Positions 44,392-53,477 of a stretch of 64,000 bases of DNA are shown in pieces. The position numbers and the translations under genes are program-made. The notes under the pieces were generated by a model that had not been told where the DNA came from, ran no database searches, and worked only from the letters and a program-made list of their open reading frames with translations. Within the stretch, counting starts at the first letter, position 1. Each line of letters begins with the position of its first letter. The stretch comes from Lysobacter capsici (GTDB lineage: Bacteria > Pseudomonadota > Gammaproteobacteria > Xanthomonadales > Xanthomonadaceae). The DNA is taken from positions 2,852,001-2,916,000 of the forward strand of contig NZ_CP094357.1 in the NCBI RefSeq assembly GCF_014779555.2, in the 5' to 3' direction.

Positions 44392-45285
44392 GTGGTCTGG
44401 ATCGTGATCGGGTGTTTCTTCGTGATTCTGAGCGTCGCCGCGTGGCTGGCGATGTTTCCCGATGCGCGCGACGCAGCCGCAGACGTGGTGGCGCGAATGC
44501 TGCATCGCGGCAGCGCGGCCGGCGACCGTCTGCGCCGACGCGCATCGACCCAGGCCAGCGATTCGGGCCAAATATTGCGTAAAAAAGGCACGCGCTATGC
44601 GCGGCACATGTCGCGCAACAAGTATCTGTTCATCGCCGCGGCGGCGATGGTGGTGCTGCCGGTGGCGTTGATCCTCGGGCTGCGGCAAAAGGTGATTCTC
44701 GACGGCGGCGTCGATCCGATTCCGGTGGCGTCCAGTTCGCAGATACGCGAACTGCTGGAAGGCGAGAACCTGGTTCCGCCCGAACCGCCGCCGCCGGAGG
44801 TGTTCGTCGAGGCAGAACGTGAACTGGCGCAACTTTCGCCAACCGCGCGCCTGAGCATCGCCGCGCCGGAACAGATCGTCAGCGCCGACCGTCGCTGGGA
44901 ACAGATCGATCCGGATTTCAAGCAACGCGTGCTCGCCATCTACAAGGTCATGGAAGGTCGTGGCATCAAAATGGTGCTGGTTGAGGGCTTCCGCAGCGCG
45001 CAACGCCAGGCCGAGCTGGCCGCCGGCGGCAAGGCCACCCGCGCCGGCGCCGGTCAAAGTTGCCATCAGTACGGCCTGGCCGTGGACAGCGCCCCGATGC
45101 GCAACGGCAAGCTGCAGTGGGACATGAACGATGCCTGGACCCGCGATGCCTACTTCCTCTACGGCCAGTTGGCCCAGGAGGCCGGGCTGGAATGGGGCGG
45201 GCAGTGGCGCAGCATCAAGGACTACGTGCATCTGGAGCACAAGACCCAGTGCCGGGCCGCGCGGCGGGCGGCCGGTGCCGGCTGA
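44392..45285 (+). CDS. Membrane-anchored M15-family (VanY-like) peptidase
   Basis: 297 residues, GTG start at 44392. Two membrane helices (about 3-20 and 75-97) flank a very basic loop, so by the positive-inside rule the C-terminal domain is periplasmic. That domain is M15: VLVEGFRSAQRQAELAAGG, the SxHxxGxAxD motif as SCHQYGLAVD (His225, Asp232), and YVHLEH (His280), giving a complete zinc site. M15 enzymes are D,D-carboxypeptidases or L-Ala-D-Glu endopeptidases of peptidoglycan. At the start of a T6SS gene run it may open the host wall for assembly of the TssJLM complex, or act as an accessory wall hydrolase. Confidence 0.87.
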   Translation: MVWIVIGCFFVILSVAAWLAMFPDARDAAADVVARMLHRGSAAGDRLRRRASTQASDSGQILRKKGTRYARHMSRNKYLFIAAAAMVVLPVALILGLRQKVILDGGVDPIPVASSSQIRELLEGENLVPPEPPPPEVFVEAERELAQLSPTARLSIAAPEQIVSADRRWEQIDPDFKQRVLAIYKVMEGRGIKMVLVEGFRSAQRQAELAAGGKATRAGAGQSCHQYGLAVDSAPMRNGKLQWDMNDAWTRDAYFLYGQLAQEAGLEWGGQWRSIKDYVHLEHKTQCRAARRAAGAG

Positions 45286-45419
45286 ACCGGGCGCCCGCGG
45301 CAGCGATCGGCGGCCGGTCCGGGACGCCGGGCCGACCAGGGCGGGGTGATAAAGCCGACCCAGTCCTGCTATCGTCCCGGCTGACATCTGGATCGTCACT
45401 CGCCAACAGGAGCATGGCC

Positions 45420-45683
45420 ATGTCCCGCCCTTTCATTCTCGTCGGTGACCCCATCGACCACGGCGGCGCCGTGGTCAGCGGCTCGCAAGCCTCGGACGTG
45501 GACGGCCGCCCGGTCGCACGCATCGGCGATCAAGTGATCTGCAGCCTGCACGGCCCCACCGTGATCGTCAGCGGCGATACGACCTTGATCGTCGACGGCC
45601 AGCCGATCGCGCGCCACGGCGACACGACCGCCTGCGGCGCGCATCTGATCGCCGGACAATTCCACGCATCGGTCGACGCCTGA
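45420..45683 (+). CDS. PAAR-domain spike-tip protein
   Basis: 87 residues from the ATG at 45420; AGGAG lies seven bases before it, whereas the ATG at 45414 is too close to that site. The sequence shows the PAAR pattern: ILVGDPIDHGGAVVSGSQAS, VARIGDQVICSLHGPTVIVS, VDGQPIARHGDTTACGAHLI, with His and Cys able to bind zinc at the tip. PAAR proteins cap the VgrG trimer and sharpen the T6SS spike. There is no effector extension, so it is a bare tip. The VgrG gene is 8 kb downstream in the same direction. Confidence 0.9.
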   Translation: MSRPFILVGDPIDHGGAVVSGSQASDVDGRPVARIGDQVICSLHGPTVIVSGDTTLIVDGQPIARHGDTTACGAHLIAGQFHASVDA

Positions 45684-45784
45684 TGGATACGCCGGCGCGA
45701 TAAAACGGATAGGCACTCAAGGATGAAGCACGTGCATTGGTCTGACATGGACGCAGGCAAGACCGGGACGAGGACGCTCCCGGC

Positions 45785-47275
45785 ATGAAAGCCTTCAAGA
45801 TGATCCTGCTGCTGGCGCTGCTGACCGGCGCGATCTGGTTCGCGATCGTGGTGGCCTGGCAGGTCAACGACGTGCAGCCCAGCGGATCGGATCTGGCGCT
45901 GTACCTGGGCGGTTTGCCGCTGCTCGCGATCGGCGCGGTGCTGCTGGTGCGTTACGGCCTGCGCCAGCGTCGCGAGCGCGCCGCCGAGCGCGCGGCCGCG
46001 CCCGCATCGGCGGCGCGAGGCGCGGCCGAACCCGGCGAACACGACGCGCCCGCCGTTGCCTACGTGCTGCATCTGCATGCCGCCGCCGTGCATCTGGCCG
46101 TCGGCACGAGTCCCGAGGAGGCCGCGGCGAATCTGCTCGAGCCCAGGCGGCCGGGGTTGCATCCGAGCTTGAAGAACGCCCAGGGCATGCCGGTGATGGC
46201 CGCGCCGGTGGACGATGTGGACACCGATGCCGTGGCCGAGGCGCTGCGCGCCATCGCCCAGGAGCAACACCAGGAGCAGGACTTCGATCGCTTGTTCGCG
46301 GAAGAACGGCTGCGCGCGGTCGCCTTGCTCGAACCGGTGGCCGAGCAATTGCTGATGCGCGAATCCGAAGTGGTGGCCGGACTGACGCCGCCGGGCGGCG
46401 AGCCCGCGCCGTCGTTGTCCGGTCGCCGTTCCGATGCGGTCGCGCCGGCGAAATCGCGACTGCGCACCTTGCTGCTGGTCGCCGAATCCTGGCCGCAGTC
46501 GGTCCGCCAGATCCTCGGCGACTGGTTGCTGGGCAAGGCCGAATCGCTGGGTCTGCCGGCCGACCGGATCGCGGTGGAGGTCGTGCCGATCGACGGCGCG
46601 AGCCAGGGCTGGAGCCTGATCGACCAGATCGGCCGGCGCTACCACGGCGAAGTCACGCCCGATCGTTATCTGCTGCTGGCCTGCGCGTCGCAGCTCGGCG
46701 AGACCAGCATCGAGACCCTCGAAGCGTCGCAGCGCCTGCTCGGCAGTGGCCGTCCCGAGGGCCTGGTTCCCGGCGAAGGCGCGGCCGGCCTGTGGCTCAG
46801 CGGTCCGCCCGAACCGGGCCGCGACGCCTCGGCCGAGGCCCTGGAACTGCACGTGCTGCAGCGCGGCCATGTCGCCGCCGGCACCTCCAGCCGCAACGCC
46901 ACCCGACAAAGCTCCGAACTGATGAGCAAGGCGCTGGCCTGCGCGGCGCGATCGCCGGATACGGTCGCGGCGGTGGTCAGCGATGCCGATCACCGGCCCA
47001 GCCGGGCGATCGAGATCGCCAGCGCGATCGCGGTGGTGTGCCCCGAACTCGATCCGATCGCCCAGAGCCTCAACCTCGGCGTGGCCTGCGGCCATCTCGG
47101 TGCGGTCGCGCCGTGGGCGGTGATCGCCGTCGCCGCCGCGCAGGCGCGAAGCGCCGACGCGCCGGTGCTCGCGGTCGGCCTGGCCGACGGCGAAGCGCGC
47201 GCGGCGATCGCGGTCACACCGGTTCCTCCGCCTTCCACCACCCCAGCCGATCGCAGCGACGATCAGGCCGCCTAA
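45785..47275 (+). CDS. T6SS-cluster membrane protein with degenerate ketosynthase-like domain
   Basis: 496 residues. Two membrane helices at ~6-26 and ~39-58 are followed by a charged linker and a soluble C-terminal half. That half resembles the thiolase/ketosynthase fold: RYLLLACASQLGETSIETLE, then GLVPGEGAAGLWLSG (GEGAA at 330-334, the typical KS strand), VAAVVSDADHRPSRAIEIAS and LNLGVACGHLGAVAPWAVIA (His437). The nucleophile Cys motif expected earlier in the fold is not visible, so catalysis is doubtful. It is immediately upstream of tssM (39 bases). I do not know a named T6SS family for it; a structural or adaptor role at the membrane complex is inferred. Confidence 0.7.
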   Translation: MKAFKMILLLALLTGAIWFAIVVAWQVNDVQPSGSDLALYLGGLPLLAIGAVLLVRYGLRQRRERAAERAAAPASAARGAAEPGEHDAPAVAYVLHLHAAAVHLAVGTSPEEAAANLLEPRRPGLHPSLKNAQGMPVMAAPVDDVDTDAVAEALRAIAQEQHQEQDFDRLFAEERLRAVALLEPVAEQLLMRESEVVAGLTPPGGEPAPSLSGRRSDAVAPAKSRLRTLLLVAESWPQSVRQILGDWLLGKAESLGLPADRIAVEVVPIDGASQGWSLIDQIGRRYHGEVTPDRYLLLACASQLGETSIETLEASQRLLGSGRPEGLVPGEGAAGLWLSGPPEPGRDASAEALELHVLQRGHVAAGTSSRNATRQSSELMSKALACAARSPDTVAAVVSDADHRPSRAIEIASAIAVVCPELDPIAQSLNLGVACGHLGAVAPWAVIAVAAAQARSADAPVLAVGLADGEARAAIAVTPVPPPSTTPADRSDDQAA

Positions 47276-47314
47276 CGCAGCCCACTTAAGCAGCCCACAC
47301 GGACGACGTACTTG

Positions 47315-50300
47315 ATGAGCAGGCTCAGATATTTTCTTACCGACTACCGGGTGATCGCCGCGATTGGCGTGTTCGCCGTGGGTGGGGTGGCGTATTTCGG
47401 CGCCGACAAACTCAAGACCATCGGCGGCTGGATCCTCGCCCTGGCATTGCTCGCGTTGCTGGTGTGGATCGTGGTGTGGATCGTGCGTCGGATCCTCGCC
47501 GCGCGCGCCGCCAAGCAGCTCGACGCGATGGTGCAACAGCACGCCGAGCAGGCGGTGGTCGCGGCCAAGCCGGCCGCGCGCGCCGACACCGAGCAACTGC
47601 GCGAACGCATGGCCGAGGCGGTCAAGGCGATCAAGTCGTCCAAGCTGGGCCTGCTCAAGGGCAATGCGGCGCTGTACGAACTGCCGTGGTACGCGATCAT
47701 CGGCAATCCGGCCGCCGGCAAGAGCACCGCGATCCTCAACTCGGGCCTGCGTTTCCCGTTCGAGGACAACCGCAGCAACGTCATCCAGGGCCTGGGCGGC
47801 ACCCGCAACTGCGATTGGTATTTCACCACCGAAGGCATCGTGCTCGACACCGCCGGCCGCTATACGGTGAGCCCGGAGGATCGCCTGGAGTGGCTGACCT
47901 TCCTCGACCTGCTGAAGAAGAACCGGCCGCGCGCGCCGATCAACGGCGTGATCATCGCCGCCTCGATCGCCGAGCTGTCGGGCAGCAAGCCCGAATTCGC
48001 GATCGAACTGGCCAAGAACCTGCGCCAGCGCGTGCAGGAACTGACCGAGCGGCTGGAAGTGTTCGTGCCGGTCTACGTGGTGTTCACCAAGGCCGATCTG
48101 ATCGCCGGTTTCGCCGATTTCTTCCAGGGCCTGGACCCGGCCGAGCGCGAGAACGTGTGGGGCGCGACCTTGCCCTACGACGCCAAGGGGGAGACCGATG
48201 CGCTGGCCGCGTTCGACAGCCATTTCGACGAGCTGTCCGAAGGCCTCAAGGAAATGAGCCTGTCGCAGATGGCGATGCAGCGCGGGCGCGAAGTCGGCCC
48301 GGGCCTGCTGACCCTGCCTATGGAGTTCACCGGCATCAAGCCGGCACTGCGCACCTTCATCGCCACCTTGTTCGAGGAAAATCCCTACCAGTTCAAACCG
48401 GTGTTCCGCGGTTTCTATTTCACCAGCGCGCTGCAGGAAGGCGTGTCGGTGCAGCACGCGTCCGAGCGCATCGCCCGCCAGTTCTCGTTGCGTCCGCGCG
48501 CCAGCGCCGCCGAGCGCGCGCCGATGTCGGACAACGGCCACTTTTTGCTCGGCCTGTTCCGCAAGGTGATCTTCGCCGACAAGCAACTGGTGCGGCAGTA
48601 CTCCAGCCCCGGCAGCAACCGCCTGCGCAAGTTGATGTTCCTGGCCTCGTTCGCGCTGCTCGGGCTGTGCCTGGCTGGCTGGGCCTGGTCGTATCGCAGC
48701 AACGGGCAGCTGGTGGCCAACTCAGTGCAGGACCTGCGCCAGGCCAAGGCCTTGCAGGAAGGGCGCTTCGACGTGCAATCGCGGATCCAGGCGCTGCTGG
48801 TGCTGCAGGCGCGGCTGGAGCAGTTGCAGAGCTATCGCGAGCAGCATTCGCTGTCGATGGGCCTGGGCCTGTACCAGGGCGACCGGATCGAGAAGAAGGT
48901 GCGCGAGGAGTATTTCCACGGCATGCGCCAGCTGATGCTCACGCCGGTGCAGACCAAGCTGGAGGCCTATCTGAGCGAGGTCCTGGCCAACCGCGCGCGG
49001 GTCAAGGTCGCCGATGCGGCCAGCGCGACCGCGCAGGTGGCCGCGCAGGTCAACGTCGGCCAGAGCCTGTACCAGGACGCGTCGCCGACCGACGCCAACG
49101 ACGCCTACAACGCGCTCAAGACCTATCTGATGCTGGCCGACAGCAGCAAGGTCGAAGGCAGTCACCTGAGCGATCAGCTGACCCGGTTCTGGCGCGGCTG
49201 GCTCGACGACAACCGCGGCACCATGTCGCGCGAGGAACTCGCGCGTTCGGCCGAGCGGCTGATGGCGTTCTACGTCAGCCAGTACGAACAACCCGGCTGG
49301 CCGACCATCGACGAGAAGTTCGCCCTGGTCAGCGACAGCCGCAGCGTGCTCAAGGGCGTCATGAAGGGCACCCCGGCGCGCGATCGCGTCTACGACCAGA
49401 TCAAGCAGCGCGCCTCGGTGCGGTTCCCGCAGATCACCGTGGCCTCGCTGATCGGCGAGGAGAACGCGCGCACCGGCGTGGCCGGCAGCTACCGCGTGTC
49501 GGGCGCGTTCTCGCGCAAGGCCTACGACGACTACGTCAAGGATGCGATCAAGCAGGCCGCCAACGAACAGCTCAGCGCCACCGACTGGGTGCTGGCCGAC
49601 ACCGTGCAGGGCGATCTCACCCTCAGCGGCAGTCCCGAGCACATCGCGCGCGAACTCACCCAGTTGTACAAGGCCGAGTACGCGCAGGAATGGCGCAAGT
49701 TCATGCAGGGCGTGACGGTCAGCGACTTCGGCAATTTCGATCAGGCCGTGACCCGCATGAACGCGATCGGCGATCCGCAGAACTCGCCGTTGCGCAAGAT
49801 TCTCGAGGCGGTCAACAACGAAACCATCTGGGACAACCCCGAGGCCGCGAACAAGGCCTTCGGCGTGGCCAAAAAGGGCGTCGTGGAATGGTTCAACCGC
49901 ACCATCCTGCGGCGCCAGCCGGCCGGCATGAACGTGCAGGTCGACCCCAACACCGGCAAGCAGGTCGCGGTGCAGATGGGGCCGATCGGCGCGGAATTCG
50001 CCGGTCTGGCGCGGCTGTTCGCGCAGCGCGACAGCAGCCCGCCGATGATCAACGCCTACTTCGATGCGATGGGCAAGCTGCGTTCGCGCCTGAACGGGAT
50101 CAAGACCCAGGGCGACCCGGGGCCGGGCGCGCGCAAGCTGATGCAGGAAACGCTGGAGCGCGGCAGCGGCTCGGAGATCTTCGAAATCGAGAAGATCATC
50201 GACGAGCAGATGCTCAACGGCCTCAACGAAAGCCAGCGCGACGCGATGCGTCCGCTGCTGGTGCGTCCGTTGATGCAGACCTTCGCCGCGCTGATCCGCC

Positions 50301-51097
50301 CGACCGAGGGCGAGATCAACCGCACCTGGGTCGAGCAGGTCTACCAGCCGTTCGAGGACGGCATCGGCAAGCTGTATCCGTACAACGCCGGCGCCACCGC
50401 CGAGGCCACCCAGGCCGACCGCGACGCGGTGTTCGGCGCGAGCGGCTCGATCGCCAAGTTCGGTAACGAGGCGCTGGGCGCGCTGGTGATTCGCCGCGGC
50501 ACGGTGATGACCTCGCAGCAATGGGCCAACATGGGCGTCAGCTTGCGGCCTGAGTTCACCGCCAATTATTCGGCGTGGGTCGGCGGCAGCGGCGCCACCT
50601 CGGGCGCCGGCGCCGGCTCGAACATGGTCATCGAGATCCTGCCCGGCGCGGCCACCGGCCGCGAGTACACGATCACCATCGACGGCCAAGTGCTGCGCTA
50701 CCGCAACGAACCGCCGCAGTGGAAGACGATCGAACTGGTCAATTCCAACAGCGTGCGCGTCGACGCGGTCACCCTCGATGGCCGCAGCGTGGAAGTGTTC
50801 AACGAGCAGGGCTCGCGCGGCATGTCTGAGCTGTATTCCAAGGGCAAGCAAGGCGATCCGATCGGCGACAAGCATTACCGCATGTCGTTGAGCAAGGACG
50901 GCGCCACGGTCGACTTCGAGCTGCGCATCGTGCGTCTGCCGGTCCGCGCCGCGGCCAATAACGATGTCGCCGGCAGCCAGCGCGGACAGCGTCTGCCGCG
51001 CGAAGTGGCAGGCGCGGTGGCGGTTGCCCCGACCGCTCCGACCGCGCCCGCGGCACCGACCACGCCCACCGCCGCCGCCCCGGCAGGAGGTCTGTAA
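47315..51097 (+). CDS. tssM: T6SS membrane complex protein TssM (IcmF)
   Basis: 1,260 residues from the ATG at 47315 (a TTG directly before is in frame). Two N-terminal helices (about 10-28, 37-58), a cytoplasmic GTPase-like domain with Walker A GNPAAGKSTAIL (Lys136) and DTAGRYTV as Walker B region, a third helix near 437-456 (LMFLASFALLGLCLAGWAWS), then the large periplasmic domain. The C-terminus has the IcmF beta domain (EILPGAATGREYTITIDGQV; LRYRNEPPQWKTIELVNSNS). TssM spans the envelope with TssJ and TssL to anchor the sheath. Neither tssJ nor tssL is in the window. The stop overlaps tagF's start by one base. Confidence 0.95.
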   Translation: MSRLRYFLTDYRVIAAIGVFAVGGVAYFGADKLKTIGGWILALALLALLVWIVVWIVRRILAARAAKQLDAMVQQHAEQAVVAAKPAARADTEQLRERMAEAVKAIKSSKLGLLKGNAALYELPWYAIIGNPAAGKSTAILNSGLRFPFEDNRSNVIQGLGGTRNCDWYFTTEGIVLDTAGRYTVSPEDRLEWLTFLDLLKKNRPRAPINGVIIAASIAELSGSKPEFAIELAKNLRQRVQELTERLEVFVPVYVVFTKADLIAGFADFFQGLDPAERENVWGATLPYDAKGETDALAAFDSHFDELSEGLKEMSLSQMAMQRGREVGPGLLTLPMEFTGIKPALRTFIATLFEENPYQFKPVFRGFYFTSALQEGVSVQHASERIARQFSLRPRASAAERAPMSDNGHFLLGLFRKVIFADKQLVRQYSSPGSNRLRKLMFLASFALLGLCLAGWAWSYRSNGQLVANSVQDLRQAKALQEGRFDVQSRIQALLVLQARLEQLQSYREQHSLSMGLGLYQGDRIEKKVREEYFHGMRQLMLTPVQTKLEAYLSEVLANRARVKVADAASATAQVAAQVNVGQSLYQDASPTDANDAYNALKTYLMLADSSKVEGSHLSDQLTRFWRGWLDDNRGTMSREELARSAERLMAFYVSQYEQPGWPTIDEKFALVSDSRSVLKGVMKGTPARDRVYDQIKQRASVRFPQITVASLIGEENARTGVAGSYRVSGAFSRKAYDDYVKDAIKQAANEQLSATDWVLADTVQGDLTLSGSPEHIARELTQLYKAEYAQEWRKFMQGVTVSDFGNFDQAVTRMNAIGDPQNSPLRKILEAVNNETIWDNPEAANKAFGVAKKGVVEWFNRTILRRQPAGMNVQVDPNTGKQVAVQMGPIGAEFAGLARLFAQRDSSPPMINAYFDAMGKLRSRLNGIKTQGDPGPGARKLMQETLERGSGSEIFEIEKIIDEQMLNGLNESQRDAMRPLLVRPLMQTFAALIRPTEGEINRTWVEQVYQPFEDGIGKLYPYNAGATAEATQADRDAVFGASGSIAKFGNEALGALVIRRGTVMTSQQWANMGVSLRPEFTANYSAWVGGSGATSGAGAGSNMVIEILPGAATGREYTITIDGQVLRYRNEPPQWKTIELVNSNSVRVDAVTLDGRSVEVFNEQGSRGMSELYSKGKQGDPIGDKHYRMSLSKDGATVDFELRIVRLPVRAAANNDVAGSQRGQRLPREVAGAVAVAPTAPTAPAAPTTPTAAAPAGGL

Positions 51098-52083
51098 TGG
51101 CGACCGTCGAAGCCATGGCCCAGGTGAGTTACTTCGGCAAATTGCCCTCGCGCGGCGATTTCGTGCGCACGCCCGAGAGCCATCAGCTGATGGTGCTGCT
51201 CGATCGCTGGGCCGGCGCCGGAGTCGAGCTGCTGGCTCAGGACCCGGCGTGGAAACAGCTCTACGACCGCGCGCCGCCGATGCATTTCGCGTTTCTGGGC
51301 TCGCGCAGCCGGCTCGCGATCGGCGGCCACTTCCTGCCCAGCCGCGACGCCACCGAACGGCGTTTTCCGTTCCTGTCGGCGACCCGCCTGGACATCGCCC
51401 AGCCGCTGGCGTTCATCGCCCGCAGCCCGCTGGCGCTGGCGCGCATGTGGACCGGCATGGCCAAGCTCGGCAAACAGGCGGTGCAGGCCGAGGACGCCGC
51501 CGACCTGCTGCGCGAACTGTCCGAGAACAAGATCGCGGTCAACACCGATCCGGGCGTCTACGACGCGGCGTTCACCGATTTCCTCGACCTGCAGGACGTG
51601 GGGTCGTTGCAGGACCTGCTGCAGCAGTCCGGCCACACCCATGTGCAACTGCGCTGGGTGCTGCCGGCGCTCGGCCTGCTGCTGCAGCCGGTGTTGACCG
51701 GCGCGGCGTCGCAGATCGACAAGGCGCTGTCGCTGCCGCTGCCGCGCGATGCCTTGTACCGTCCGATGGTCGCCGCGTTCTGGCTCGACCTGATCAGCGG
51801 CTTCATCGCGCGCGCCGACTTCGAACTGGCGATCCTGATCCAGGACGAGGCGACGCCGCGCCTGATCATCGGTTTCAACGGCGCCGACGGCCGCACCTTG
51901 CAGGCGGTGCTCGACCCGCAAGTCGCCGGCGAGCAGATCATCCGCGTCGACGACGCCGAGTGGGTGGACGAGCATGTGGCCGGCGATTACGCCCTCAACA
52001 AGCTTGTCAGCTACATCGGACGCGACGACCTCTCGCTGCGCGTGGCCCGCAAGGCCTTCGGCGAAACCTTTCTCGGAGCGTGA
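51097..52083 (+). CDS. tagF: T6SS-associated protein TagF
   Basis: 328 residues. The start ATG overlaps the tssM stop (TAATG) with a strong GGAGG site just upstream. The N-terminal ~140 residues are a TagF/ImpM domain: SYFGKLPSRGDFVRTPESHQ, PMHFAFLGSRSRLAIGGHFL, DATERRFPFLSATRLDIAQP. The rest is a longer helical and beta extension that many short TagF proteins lack. In Pseudomonas and Agrobacterium, TagF represses T6SS assembly post-translationally. The tssM-tagF translational coupling keeps the ratio of an assembly protein and its brake fixed. Confidence 0.9.
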   Translation: MATVEAMAQVSYFGKLPSRGDFVRTPESHQLMVLLDRWAGAGVELLAQDPAWKQLYDRAPPMHFAFLGSRSRLAIGGHFLPSRDATERRFPFLSATRLDIAQPLAFIARSPLALARMWTGMAKLGKQAVQAEDAADLLRELSENKIAVNTDPGVYDAAFTDFLDLQDVGSLQDLLQQSGHTHVQLRWVLPALGLLLQPVLTGAASQIDKALSLPLPRDALYRPMVAAFWLDLISGFIARADFELAILIQDEATPRLIIGFNGADGRTLQAVLDPQVAGEQIIRVDDAEWVDEHVAGDYALNKLVSYIGRDDLSLRVARKAFGETFLGA

Positions 52084-52085
52084 GC

Positions 52086-52904
52086 ATGCGCCGCACTTTC
52101 TTATTTCCGCACCGTGCCGTCGCGCTGGTCGCATTGACGCTGGCCGTCGCCGCGTTCGGCGTTCAGGCGCAGACCGTCTTGCCCGTCGCCGGCGCCGCGG
52201 CGCCCAAGCCGATCATCGCCTCGGGCAAGGTGCCCGACGAAGCCAGCAAGCAAGCGGTGCTCACGCGCTTGCGCGAGCTGTATGGCAACGAGCGGGTGAT
52301 CGACCGCATCGAGGTCAGCCCCGGCGTCGTCGCGCCGCCGAACTGGCGCCAGAACGTGGTCAACATGCTCGCACCCGACCTGCAGCAGGTCACCTCCGGC
52401 AAGCTGGAGATCAACGGCAATGCGGTGCGGGTCAGCGGCAACGTCGCCAACGAGCTGCAACGCCAGCAGATCGTCAGCGGCCTGTCGACGCGGATCAACA
52501 ACCCGACCTATTCGGTGGACGGCAAGCAATTGCGCATCGCCGCGGGCGCGCAGCAGAACCTGCTCGACAACGCGCTGGCCAATCGCATCGTCGAATTCGA
52601 AAGCGGCAGCGCGACGCTGACGCCGAAGGGCGAGCTGATCCTCGACGAGATGGCTGCGGCGATGAAGCAGATCGGCAACAAGCGGGTGCTGATCGTCGGC
52701 CATACCGACGCCGCCGGCGGCCGCGAATCGAACCTGGCGCTGAGCCTGGCCCGGGCGAATTCGGTCAAGCAGTACCTGCAAGTGCGCGGCGTCAACGGCG
52801 GCCTGCTCAACGTGCTCGGCGCCGGCCCGGATCAGCCGGTCGCCGACAACGCCACCGCGGAAGGCCGCGCGCGCAACCGGCGGATCGCGTTCAAGGTGCT
52901 GTAA
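52086..52904 (+). CDS. OmpA-family peptidoglycan-binding protein (TagL-like role)
   Basis: 272 residues from the ATG at 52086, two bases after tagF's stop. A signal peptide (HRAVALVALTLAVAAFGVQA) is followed by a BON-like domain (ELYGNERVIDRIEVSPGVVA; LEINGNAVRVSGNVANELQR) and an OmpA C-domain (RIVEFESGSATLTPKGELIL, VLIVGHTDAAGGRESNLALS, ATAEGRARNRRIAF). The Asp and Arg that hold diaminopimelate are present (HTDAAG; RARNRRI). In T6SS clusters such proteins anchor the TssJLM complex to peptidoglycan. It is soluble after export rather than TssL-linked. A hairpin follows the gene. Confidence 0.88.
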   Translation: MRRTFLFPHRAVALVALTLAVAAFGVQAQTVLPVAGAAAPKPIIASGKVPDEASKQAVLTRLRELYGNERVIDRIEVSPGVVAPPNWRQNVVNMLAPDLQQVTSGKLEINGNAVRVSGNVANELQRQQIVSGLSTRINNPTYSVDGKQLRIAAGAQQNLLDNALANRIVEFESGSATLTPKGELILDEMAAAMKQIGNKRVLIVGHTDAAGGRESNLALSLARANSVKQYLQVRGVNGGLLNVLGAGPDQPVADNATAEGRARNRRIAFKVL

Positions 52905-52947
52905 GCGACCGACGCGGCTGCGTGCTGCGCGGATCGCGCTCGCGAAC

Positions 52948-52973
52948 CCAGGCCCGCCGCGAGACGGGCCTGG
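52948..52973 (+). terminator. Hairpin after the OmpA-family gene
   Basis: CCAGGCCCG (52948-52956) and CGGGCCTGG (52965-52973) form a perfect 9-base stem with loop CCGCGAGA, 43 bases after the stop. There is no clear U-tract. Confidence 0.5.
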
Positions 52974-53350
52974 CGTTCATGACATGCAGGCGATGGCTAC
53001 GGCCGCGCTCACGCTGAGCTGAATGCGTGCGAGCCGAACCGGATACTCGACGCCGACGGCGCGCAACGACCGCCATCGGCGCACCGCGGGTATGCATCCA
53101 TGTCGGTCCATTCGTTCATCGTGTGCCTGCATATGGCAAAACCTCGCGTTCCGATGATTTTCCCGATCGATGTCGCAATTCACGCGCCGGCTGGCGAATA
53201 CGCTGAACCGGCATACGCAAGGCGTCGACCTGGGGACGAACCGGGCTTGTCCGCGGCGGGCGGGTGCGGCACATAATCGCCGAACCGGCCGTACATGCCG
53301 CGGAACAACCCGCGCCCTGTCCGCAACCACCGTCGGCGTTCGTACTCAAT

Positions 53351-53392
53351 AAGGCAGGCATTCAAGAAGGCAGGTATTCAAGAAAGGCAGGC
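53351..53392 (+). repeat. 16-base tandem repeat upstream of vgrG
   Basis: AAGGCAGGCATTCAAG (53351-53366), AAGGCAGGTATTCAAG (53367-53382), then a partial third unit AAAGGCAGGC. The array ends 85 bases before the vgrG start. It contains repeated purine-rich AAGGCAGG motifs. Confidence 0.8.
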
Positions 53393-53477
53393 AGCACGGC
53401 CCGTAGAACCGTTCCACCCGCGGGTCCGGCCGAGCCGCTCCCGCAATACGCAACCACCATAAAACAGGACGTCCCCC

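Larger units (their letters stand above)
52905..53477. other. 573-base gap upstream of vgrG
   Basis: It holds a terminator-like hairpin near its start and a 16-base tandem repeat near its end; the middle has no supported gene. The second half is less GC-rich than the flanks. It separates the structural genes (tssM-tagF-ompA) from the vgrG-rhs effector module and should contain the vgrG promoter. Confidence 0.55.

Noticed and set aside
45530..48586. Minus-strand open frame of about 1,018 codons
   Set aside because: Antisense to PAAR, the ketosynthase-like gene and tssM; composition is that of a shadow frame, with no family motifs.
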